Origin: an uncultured Spirochaetaceae bacterium
GTDB taxonomy: Bacteria; Spirochaetota; Spirochaetia; Sphaerochaetales; Sphaerochaetaceae
DNA length: 25,172 nucleotides
Reading direction: 5' to 3'
NCBI GenBank assembly: GCA_944389985.1
Contig: CALXON010000034.1
Span: 1-25,172 of the forward strand
Both the position numbers and the translations under genes were made by a program. Of the stretch, positions 18,438 through 24,510 are shown in pieces. Within the stretch, counting starts at the first letter, position 1. Each line of letters opens with the position of its first letter. The notes below the pieces were generated by a model. The model saw nothing but the letters and a program-made list of their open reading frames with translations, had not been told where the DNA came from and did no database searches.

Positions 18438-19385
18438 TCATTCTGTTTCCACTATGTATTCCGCGCTTCCGATGATGTCCTCCGGAATGGTTATTCCAAG
18501 CTTCTCCGCTACAGAGAGATTCACATAGAGCTCAAGATCATCGAGGTATACCGTACCTATGTCCGCGGGATCCTCTCCGTTCACGACTTTCTCAACGATC
18601 TCGCCAGTAAAAACTCCTGACGCGTAGTAGTCGAAACCACCCGCTGCAAGCACATCTGTCCCGTATGCAGATGTCACATCAGCGCTGAAAAGAGGGACAG
18701 ATGCATCAGAACAGACATCGGAAAGCGATGCGATCGCAGATACCACAGTATTGTCTATTGCAACATACATTGCGTCCACACGGTCGATGATCGAGAGGGC
18801 TGCCATCCTGACTTCTGCGGAGTTCGCAACCGATGCCGTCACGAGTTCAGTACCGTCCTCCTCGCATATTTCCTTCATCTTCTCCATCGCGGAGATTCCG
18901 TTTGCCTCACCTGATGTGTAGATCATTCCGATACGCCTGGCTCCTGTCAGCCTTTCGATCAGGGCGTAGTGCTCCTCAGCCGGTACCTCGTCGGAAACAC
19001 CACAGACGTTGGGTATCCCTTTCAGCCCGGCAGCTTCTGTGTCGGTGACGGAGGAGAAGATCACCGGGATGTCTGTGAAGACGTTCGCAAGCGCCTGGGA
19101 GGTCGGGGTGGCTATGCCTATCACAAGATCCTTTCCCTCCGTCCTGAAAAGCTGTGCGATCGATGCTGCTGTGCTGATCTCGCCATTGGCATTCTGTACC
19201 TCAATCTCAACATCCATGCCCGATGATTCCAGATAATCCCTGATTCCCTTCTCGATCGAGTCCAGAGCAGGGTGGGCAAGCAGTTTCGCTATTCCGATCT
19301 GTATTGTACCTGTCTCTCTAGCCCCTTCAGCCGATACCGGAAAGATAAGGAGTGATAACAGAATTAAGATTATAAGCTTTCTCAT
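18438..19385 (-). CDS. ABC transporter substrate-binding protein 2, TrpX-like
   Basis: This 315-residue PF04392-type protein has a signal peptide ending LLIFPVSA before EGARE, so it is exported and not lipidated. It aligns along its length with binding protein 1: NANGEISTAASIAQLF, GIATPTSQALANVF, IDRVDAMYVAIDNTVVSAI. The two therefore arose by tandem duplication but have diverged, especially in the ligand-side segments (AAGGFDYYASG here, IAWGFNYHSIG in the other). AAGGAG lies 7 nt before the ATG. The promoter and a palindromic operator lie just upstream. No separate permease accompanies it, so both proteins probably share the one downstream, widening or tuning its substrates. Confidence 0.93.
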   Translation of the reverse strand: MRKLIILILLSLLIFPVSAEGARETGTIQIGIAKLLAHPALDSIEKGIRDYLESSGMDVEIEVQNANGEISTAASIAQLFRTEGKDLVIGIATPTSQALANVFTDIPVIFSSVTDTEAAGLKGIPNVCGVSDEVPAEEHYALIERLTGARRIGMIYTSGEANGISAMEKMKEICEEDGTELVTASVANSAEVRMAALSIIDRVDAMYVAIDNTVVSAIASLSDVCSDASVPLFSADVTSAYGTDVLAAGGFDYYASGVFTGEIVEKVVNGEDPADIGTVYLDDLELYVNLSVAEKLGITIPEDIIGSAEYIVETE

Positions 19386-19398
19386 ACGATTCTCCTTG

Positions 19399-19412
19399 TA
19401 GTAACATTACTA
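19399..19412 (-). promoter_or_regulatory. Palindromic operator candidate upstream of binding protein 2
   Basis: TAGTAACATTACTA is a perfect 6-2-6 inverted repeat covering part of the -10 hexamer and the expected transcription start. A repressor bound here would block initiation. It does not match the Fur-type site at nrdA. The TAGT half-sites faintly recall TrpR operators, but the CTAG core is absent. Confidence 0.5.
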
Positions 19413-19438
19413 TAGAAAGAATCACTGTCAAAGGTCAA
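19409..19438 (-). promoter_or_regulatory. Promoter of the binding protein 2 unit
   Basis: On the minus strand TTGACC (19433-19438) and TATAGT (19409-19414) are separated by 18 bp. Both are 5 of 6 matches to consensus. The predicted start is near 19402, which gives a leader of about 16 nt carrying the AAGGAG ribosome binding site. Confidence 0.65.
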
Positions 19439-19457
19439 GATACTTTTGAAAGAAACA

Positions 19458-19598
19458 TCAGAAATCTATATCGAAAATCTCATCATCGAGGTCGTCATAC
19501 TCGCTTTCCTCTCCGTCATCAGTGGCATTGCCGTCCACATCGGGAATGATGGAGAAGAGTTCTTCGACATCATCGTCCTCATCATCTTCAAAACACAT
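19458..19598 (-). CDS. 46-residue hyper-acidic mini-protein
   Basis: The frame encodes MCFEDDEDDDVEELFSIIPD, continues through DVDGNATDDGEE, and ends YDDLDDEIFDIDF. I count 23 Asp/Glu among 46 residues and no Lys, Arg or His, so the calculated charge is about -23. It is not a known domain to me. Support for expression: an extended -10 (TGG-TATACT) ends exactly 6 nt before its ATG, the same leaderless geometry as other genes in the window. There is no Shine-Dalgarno sequence. It precedes the binding-protein unit on the same strand and lies back to back with the radical SAM gene. Acidic mini-proteins can act as DNA mimics or as partners of basic proteins, but nothing here shows a function. It contains no Trp, so a Trp leader peptide is unlikely. 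Confidence 0.5.
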   Translation of the reverse strand: MCFEDDEDDDVEELFSIIPDVDGNATDDGEESEYDDLDDEIFDIDF

Positions 19599-19604
19599 GA
19601 GAAA

Positions 19605-19613
19605 AGTATACCA
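19605..19613 (-). promoter_or_regulatory. Extended -10 promoter of the acidic mini-protein
   Basis: On the minus strand TGG is followed by TATACT, and 6 nt later by the ATG at 19598. No convincing -35. It lies back to back with the kamA-like promoter at 19663-19671. Confidence 0.6.
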
Positions 19614-19662
19614 CAGGCGCCGTTTCCGCACATATTTATGCCAGTATGGTCATAATTATATA

Positions 19663-19671
19663 TGGTACAAT
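19663..19671 (+). promoter_or_regulatory. Extended -10 promoter of the radical SAM gene
   Basis: TGG precedes TACAAT (19666-19671). The expected start lies near 19678, next to the GGAGG at 19679-19683. That leaves a very short leader of about 10 nt which is almost entirely the ribosome binding site. Confidence 0.6.
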
Positions 19672-19687
19672 AATATATGGAGGTTAT

Positions 19688-20797
19688 ATGAGAATATGGC
19701 AGGAAAATCTTGAGAGATGCTTCAGAAGCATGGATGAGCTCGGACCGGCTCTCGGCATTCCGGAAGATGAGCTGGAAAAGCTCAGGGATATCGGGGAACG
19801 CTATCCTGTATGCGTCCCTGAGTACTATCTGAACCTCATAGACAGGAATGACAGGCATGATCCGGTAAGGAAGATGTGCATTCCTGATCTCATGGAGTTC
19901 TCAGAGGGCGGAAGCATGGACACCAGCGGAGAAGGGGAGAACACCGTGATGCAGGGAATGCAGCACAAATACAGGCAGACTGTTCTCATCCTCTCGACGA
20001 ATCAGTGCGCCATGTACTGCAGGCACTGTTTCAGAAAACGTCTTGTCGGTCTTTCATCCGAGGAGATCGCAAAGAGGATTCCTGAGATGGCTGAATATGT
20101 TAGCTCTCATCCGGAGATCAACAACATTCTCATATCGGGAGGAGATTCCTTCCTTTGCAGCAATGAGGTGATCAGACATTACCTTGAGACATTCTCCATG
20201 ATCCCGAATCTGGAATTCATCCGTTTCGGGACAAGGACTCCGGTCACATTCCCTGAAAGGATAACAGGAGATGACGGAGAGCTTCTTTCAATACTCAAGG
20301 CAGCGTCAGAACGTATTGCGATAATAGTCGTGACACAGTTCAACCATCCGAGGGAACTGACTGAGGAGTCCAGAAAAGCCGTACGCTCACTGATTGACGC
20401 CGGTTGTACGGTAAGGAACCAGACAGTACTGCTGAAAGGAGTCAATGATGATCCTGAGACGCTTTCATCGCTGATGAACGGTCTTGTCTCCATATCTGTC
20501 TCACCATACTACCTTTTCCAGTGCAGGCCGGTTGAAGGAGTGAAGAACCAGTTCCAGGTCCCGATAAGGCGAGGGGCGGCGATCGTCGATGAGGCGAAGA
20601 AGCGCATGAGCGGACCGGGAAAGGCATTCCGTTATGCCATGTCCCATCCTACAGGAAAGATCGAGATACTTGGAGAATATGATGGGAGGATGCTCTTCAG
20701 ATATCATCAGGCCAAGGATGAGTGCGACAACGCCAGGATTTTCACCAGACCGCTTTCCGATACGGAGTGCTGGTTCTCAGATCCTGACGGATGCTGA
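19688..20797 (+). CDS. KamA-family radical SAM protein (lysine 2,3-aminomutase-like)
   Basis: This 369-residue protein carries the radical SAM cluster motif CAMYCRHC (C107, C111, C114) and the fold of lysine 2,3-aminomutases, which use S-adenosylmethionine, a [4Fe-4S] cluster and PLP to move amino groups. The PLP lysine is probably K324 in SHPTGKIEI. The segment that carries a substrate-binding Asp in true lysine aminomutases (QCDLS...) is QCRPVEG here, with R280, and the second Asp, just before the PLP lysine, is also not evident. It therefore belongs to a KamA-like branch of unknown substrate, not to KamA or EpmB. The ATG at 19688 has GGAGG 4 nt upstream. The PdxA-like gene begins 46 bp after its stop but has its own promoter. 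Confidence 0.9.
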   Translation: MRIWQENLERCFRSMDELGPALGIPEDELEKLRDIGERYPVCVPEYYLNLIDRNDRHDPVRKMCIPDLMEFSEGGSMDTSGEGENTVMQGMQHKYRQTVLILSTNQCAMYCRHCFRKRLVGLSSEEIAKRIPEMAEYVSSHPEINNILISGGDSFLCSNEVIRHYLETFSMIPNLEFIRFGTRTPVTFPERITGDDGELLSILKAASERIAIIVVTQFNHPRELTEESRKAVRSLIDAGCTVRNQTVLLKGVNDDPETLSSLMNGLVSISVSPYYLFQCRPVEGVKNQFQVPIRRGAAIVDEAKKRMSGPGKAFRYAMSHPTGKIEILGEYDGRMLFRYHQAKDECDNARIFTRPLSDTECWFSDPDGC

Positions 20798-20828
20798 CCG
20801 TTTTCTTCTTTTCGGTTTCTCCCTCAGA

Positions 20829-20837
20829 TGCTATCAT
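20829..20837 (+). promoter_or_regulatory. Extended -10 promoter, predicted leaderless start of the PdxA-like gene
   Basis: TGC precedes TATCAT (20832-20837). Exactly 6 nt separate it from the ATG at 20844. No Shine-Dalgarno sequence is present between them. Confidence 0.55.
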
Positions 20838-20843
20838 CAGCAT

Positions 20844-21857
20844 ATGCTCAGATACGCAGTACTATCGATGGGTGAAGCGGCAGGTACTTCACCGGAGAAG
20901 ATTCTCAGAACCGTCTCAGCTCTGTCCGCAACTCCGGATGCGGGGATAATAGTGACGGGAGATCTCGGTGTGTTCACGAAGGTTTCGGAGGATCTGTCCA
21001 TTGATCTTCCATTCACGGCCTATGTCGATGACAACAAGTCTCTCAGGAAGGCGGAGGAGAATGGTGAGAAGCTCATCTTCATGTCATCATCATCCATCGA
21101 TATGGATACATTCCGCTATGGTATAGTCTCAGCGGACACAGGTCGTGCGTCATACAAAGCCCTGCAGTGTGCTGTCGATGCGATACAGAACGGCGCGGGA
21201 CAGTCCCTTGTGACATGTCCAGTGAGTACCCTCGCGCTGCAGGCTGCAGGGTATAAGGAGAAGAGTGTCCATTCACTTCTTAGGACATTTGCACAGACTG
21301 ACAGGCTGGAGAACATGGTCACGGCCGGGAATATAAACGCATTCGGTCTTACCCACAGACGCTCTGTACGTTCTGCAATCGAGAAGATCACCCGTGAGAA
21401 TGTCATAGAGGCCCTCATCAAGATAGATGCTCTCAGGGTCTCAAGCTACTTCGATTCCTCTCTTCCTATCGCGGTGGGTTCACTGAATCCACAGAACGGA
21501 GACGGTACATGGCTCGGTGATGAGGAATATGATGCGATAATCCCTGCAGTCGAGATAGTGAAGAAGCTCGGGATGAATGTCGAGGGACCGATAGACTCGG
21601 AAGAGCTCTTCTCCAGAAGTGCCAGAGGTGAGTTCTCCTCAATACTCGTGATGACATCAGGAGAGGCTTTTGCCGCATGCGGTGCCGCTTCGCCTGATGA
21701 GATGCTGATAGTCTCCTGGGGGCTTCCGTTCCTGAGAATCGGACTTCCGGGCGATGCAGGGCTGGCTCAGGCCGGAAAGGGCACTGCCAGTCTGAAGGGG
21801 ATGATACGCGCTGTGACCGAGGCGCTGGTGCTTCGTGACAACAGTTTTATGGTATGA
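20844..21857 (+). CDS. Divergent PdxA-like protein, probable altered or lost dehydrogenase activity
   Basis: This 337-residue protein follows PdxA (4-hydroxythreonine-4-phosphate dehydrogenase, vitamin B6 pathway) from end to end. MGEAAGTSPEKIL matches MGDPAGIGPEI; GSLNPQNGDGTWLGDEEYDA matches LNPHAGEGGLFGDEE; VSWGLPFLRIGL and AGKGTASLKGMI match TLGLPFIRTS and AGKGIADP. The AMYHDQG motif, which supplies a metal-binding His, reads VMTSGEA (M270-A275), and PDHGTA is PGDAGLA. The first His region survives only partly (SVHSLLRTF). Normal PdxA chemistry is therefore doubtful. The ATG at 20844 is chosen from family alignment and promoter position; an in-frame start at 20634 would overlap the radical SAM gene extensively. 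The lipoprotein gene follows by 17 bp. Confidence 0.8.
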   Translation: MLRYAVLSMGEAAGTSPEKILRTVSALSATPDAGIIVTGDLGVFTKVSEDLSIDLPFTAYVDDNKSLRKAEENGEKLIFMSSSSIDMDTFRYGIVSADTGRASYKALQCAVDAIQNGAGQSLVTCPVSTLALQAAGYKEKSVHSLLRTFAQTDRLENMVTAGNINAFGLTHRRSVRSAIEKITRENVIEALIKIDALRVSSYFDSSLPIAVGSLNPQNGDGTWLGDEEYDAIIPAVEIVKKLGMNVEGPIDSEELFSRSARGEFSSILVMTSGEAFAACGAASPDEMLIVSWGLPFLRIGLPGDAGLAQAGKGTASLKGMIRAVTEALVLRDNSFMV

Positions 21858-21874
21858 ACAAAAGGAGGAAAACA

Positions 21875-22978
21875 ATGAAAAAGCTGATTTTACCTTTTCT
21901 GCTTTCTGTGCTGATGCTTGTATCATGTGCCACTGAGATTTCCGTGCGCTATATGCAGCCCTCAGAGATCAACATGGGATCGTACAGGAACCTCGCGGTA
22001 GCCTCTGTCGTTCCATACAGGGGCAGTGTCAGGACATCTGACTGGCTCCGTACGATCGATGCCGGCGCTTTCGGTATAAGGATAAGGCCGTCATACTCCC
22101 GCGACATAACGGGAAGTGTTGCAAGATACGCCACCGACAGGCTCGTCTCGACCCTGTCATCCACAGGCTACTACAATATTCTTCCTCCATCCTCGACAGA
22201 TCCGATCCTCCGCTCTGGATGGGATCAGTCCAGGCAGCTCAGGAATCTCGGATACGATGCGGTGATGATCCCCCGTATCGATGCGATGGACATCGATGAG
22301 CATATCTACTCGATCCAGAGATCATCCACAGAGTATGATGCATATGATCACTCGTACTATACGGTCTATTACTATGATTACTATGTGAAGCAGGTTGCGA
22401 CCATCACATATACAGTCACTGTCATAGACACCCATACAGACAAGATAATAGCCACGAGATCATTCACCGATTCCAGAACCCATACGGAGTCCGTCGATCC
22501 TGATTTCCCGCGCTTTGACAAGGCAGAGACTCTCTTCCAGCGCATGATCAGAGGTTTCGATACAGGTCTCATCCGTCTCTTCGTGCCTACGGTCAGAAGC
22601 TATGATGTGGCTCTGATGGACAACAAGCCGGAGATCAAGGAGCTGAAACCGGCATATGATGCTGCAAAGGACGGGAACATCCAGTACGCCCTTGATTCCT
22701 TCCTCTCAGAGTGGAAAACATCAGGTCATGTTCCGTCAGGATACAATGCCGCAATCCTCACAGCAGCCACCGGAGATGTTCCGGGAGCGATAGCGATTGT
22801 CGATGAGGTCATGAAGGTCACAGGGGACTCCAAGGTCTCAAGACTTGCCGCGGATCTCAGGCGTGTGGAGAGCAATAACGAGGAGGCTGAGAGACAGCTT
22901 ACGGCTGTTCCCGCGTCGGAAATGATACCGGATGAGGTGGGTCCTGACTACTCGATCTACGACTATCTTACACGATGA
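21875..22978 (+). CDS. Tyrosine-rich outer-surface or periplasmic lipoprotein, unknown function
   Basis: This 367-residue protein starts MKKLILPFLLSVLMLVSCAT, a clear lipoprotein signal with Cys18 as the lipidation site. The early region (YRNLAVASVVPYRG, then VARYATDRLVSTLSSTGYYNIL) resembles the alpha/beta domain of CsgG/LpoB-type periplasmic lipoproteins, but I cannot name a family. A tyrosine-rich run follows (YDAYDHSYYTVYYYDYY), then a strand-rich domain with TYTVTVIDTHTDKIIATRSF. The C-terminal part (YDAAKDGNIQYALDSFLSEW, then GYNAAILTAATGDVPGAIAI) looks like two helical TPR-type repeats. AAGGAGG lies upstream of the ATG. It is 17 bp after the PdxA-like gene and likely cotranscribed. A terminator-like hairpin lies about 120 bp downstream. 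Confidence 0.8.
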   Translation: MKKLILPFLLSVLMLVSCATEISVRYMQPSEINMGSYRNLAVASVVPYRGSVRTSDWLRTIDAGAFGIRIRPSYSRDITGSVARYATDRLVSTLSSTGYYNILPPSSTDPILRSGWDQSRQLRNLGYDAVMIPRIDAMDIDEHIYSIQRSSTEYDAYDHSYYTVYYYDYYVKQVATITYTVTVIDTHTDKIIATRSFTDSRTHTESVDPDFPRFDKAETLFQRMIRGFDTGLIRLFVPTVRSYDVALMDNKPEIKELKPAYDAAKDGNIQYALDSFLSEWKTSGHVPSGYNAAILTAATGDVPGAIAIVDEVMKVTGDSKVSRLAADLRRVESNNEEAERQLTAVPASEMIPDEVGPDYSIYDYLTR

Positions 22979-23098
22979 GGGCAAAAGTACTTTATAAGTA
23001 TTAATGTATTTTTGTAAATTTTCTTCATTTGATATCCTCGTATGATATCTTATGATGTTTAAAATGCGGTTTTGAACATCACATTCCATCATTTTCTT
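22979..23098. other. AT-rich non-coding stretch after the lipoprotein gene
   Basis: I see no gene in this part of the 248-bp gap before the RloA-like gene. It holds a direct TGATATC repeat (23030-23036 and 23043-23049) of unknown meaning. The rest of the gap contains the terminator and promoter listed separately. Confidence 0.5.
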
Positions 23099-23136
23099 GA
23101 AGCAATCAGAGGCTTTTCAGGCTACTGATTGCTTTT
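23099..23136 (+). terminator. Intrinsic terminator upstream of the RloA/RloB pair
   Basis: AGCAATCAG (23101-23109) pairs with CTGATTGCT (23125-23133), 9 bp extendable by one or two pairs, followed by TTT and a generally T-rich tract. It insulates the downstream two-gene unit from the lipoprotein operon. Confidence 0.75.
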
Positions 23137-23177
23137 CCTTTCATTTTTCATCACTTTTTTGCAGTTTCACCGCCTTC

Positions 23178-23186
23178 TGCTATAAT
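23178..23186 (+). promoter_or_regulatory. Extended -10 promoter of the RloA/RloB unit
   Basis: TGC precedes a perfect TATAAT (23181-23186). The start is predicted near 23193, giving a leader of about 34 nt that ends in AAGGAGG (23213-23219). No strong -35; TTGCAG 16 bp upstream is a 3 of 6 match. Confidence 0.7.
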
Positions 23187-23226
23187 TCTTTTCCAGATGG
23201 CAATGCCCATTGTAAGGAGGTAGCAA

Positions 23227-24510
23227 ATGCTGCTGAACATGACTATTGCGAACTTCAAGTCCGTAAAGTCTCCGCAGACGATCAGCTTTCAGGCGGTGAA
23301 GGACTCACGTCTTTCCGCATCGAAGGTCGTCAGCGTAAATGACCGCCTCAATATCATAAAGACCAGTGCGATCATCGGACCCAACGGAGCAGGAAAGAGC
23401 TCGTTCGTCCGTGCGCTTGAGGTTCTGAAGAGGATCGTTATGGCTGCAGATGGACCGGAGAATCCACTGCAGGGAACACTTACCGGCACAACATTCGCAT
23501 ATGGCATAGACAAGGCGACACCGGCTACTATCCAGATCGAAGTGCTTCTGAAGAAGGGTGACGGAACTGAGGAGAATCCCACGACAATTGCCCGCTATAC
23601 GCTGAAGGCGAACAAGGAGAGGATCTACGAGGAGTCGCTCTACTACATCATCAACAACTCGAAGAAGCTGATGTTCGAGCGTACCCTCGGAGAGGAGCTC
23701 GGTTCATATGACTACCGCTTCGGAAAGCTCTACAGAGGTGAGAAGAAGAGACAGGCCGCGAAGCTTCCTGAGAACAGGACATTCCTCGCAGGATCTGCGA
23801 GAAAGGGCGGGCAGACATCTCTTGAGCTCTATACCTGGTTTGACAAGACCCTCAACATACTTCCGATGGGAGTCAGCTCCAAAGCTGAGGCCTATGCATG
23901 TGGGATGCTCAAGGCCCATCCCGGCTGGGGTGAGCAGATCCTGAATTACCTCTGGGCTCTGGATATCACCGACATATCGAGAATCGAGGTCAGGACGAGC
24001 GACAATGGAGAGGATCATCTGAGATTCACCCATATCTATGTCAATGACAAGAAAGCTGAAGGATATGCGAACATGTTCCAGGGAGAGAGCCTCTCTCTTA
24101 GAAGGCTTACCGTTATGGGATTCGCTTTCTTTGAGGCGTTCATCACAGGAAAGACGCTTGTCATCGATGATTTCGGCCAGCTTCTCCATCCGGATCTTCT
24201 CTGCCATCTTGTCGAGATATTCGAGAACTGCGACAAGGAAAGCCAGATGCTTGTTGTCGATTGCAATCCGTCACTGCTCCGCGATGGGCTTCTCCGCCGT
24301 GATGCTGTATGGTTTGCGCAGAAGGATCAGGAGAGTTCGACAGTCTACTATTCGCTCTCCGATTTCAAGGGTGCACGTGGAAAGATCCCGACTTCAAGAA
24401 GGTACATGCAGGGTGCTTTCGGTGCATTGCCGATAACAAGCGAATTCTACTTTGTGCATGATGGAACACCGGTAGAGCCGGAGAAGAGCGAGGAGGAAGC
24501 AAATGATTAA
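23227..24510 (+). CDS. RloA/AbiLi-like AAA ATPase (candidate phage-defence component)
   Basis: This 427-residue protein has the SMC/OLD-like layout of the RloA/AbiLi family: MTIANFKSVKSPQTISFQAV at the N-terminus, Walker A GPNGAGKS (G51-S58), a long insert, a signature-like region FQGESLSLRRL (284-293), Walker B LVIDD (D314, D315), and a family tail with RRDAVWFAQKD, YYSLSDFKGARG and YMQGAFGALP. Relatives act with an RloB/AbiLii Toprim-like partner in abortive infection. Two usual catalytic positions differ: the Walker B Glu is D315, and the switch His of the TTHD motif is C346 (VVDCNPSLL). Hydrolysis may be slow or differently triggered. AAGGAGG lies 7 nt before the ATG. The gene overlaps the next by 8 bp. 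Confidence 0.88.
   Translation: MLLNMTIANFKSVKSPQTISFQAVKDSRLSASKVVSVNDRLNIIKTSAIIGPNGAGKSSFVRALEVLKRIVMAADGPENPLQGTLTGTTFAYGIDKATPATIQIEVLLKKGDGTEENPTTIARYTLKANKERIYEESLYYIINNSKKLMFERTLGEELGSYDYRFGKLYRGEKKRQAAKLPENRTFLAGSARKGGQTSLELYTWFDKTLNILPMGVSSKAEAYACGMLKAHPGWGEQILNYLWALDITDISRIEVRTSDNGEDHLRFTHIYVNDKKAEGYANMFQGESLSLRRLTVMGFAFFEAFITGKTLVIDDFGQLLHPDLLCHLVEIFENCDKESQMLVVDCNPSLLRDGLLRRDAVWFAQKDQESSTVYYSLSDFKGARGKIPTSRRYMQGAFGALPITSEFYFVHDGTPVEPEKSEEEAND

Noticed and set aside
19458..19598. Acidic mini-protein as a Trp leader peptide controlling the transporter
   Set aside because: It has no Trp codons, and the binding protein 2 gene has its own promoter downstream of it.
19466..19858. 130-codon minus-strand frame spanning the kamA-like promoter
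   Set aside because: It runs through the plus-strand promoter and start of the radical SAM gene and shares its space with the better supported 46-codon acidic frame, which has a proper promoter.
20634..20843. Longer N-terminus for the PdxA-like gene
   Set aside because: It would overlap the radical SAM gene by 164 bp, and the PdxA-like similarity starts only at the ATG at 20844.
23030..23049. Direct TGATATC repeat in the lipoprotein-RloA gap as an iteron or attachment site
   Set aside because: Only two short copies in AT-rich DNA; no supporting symmetry or neighbouring integrase.
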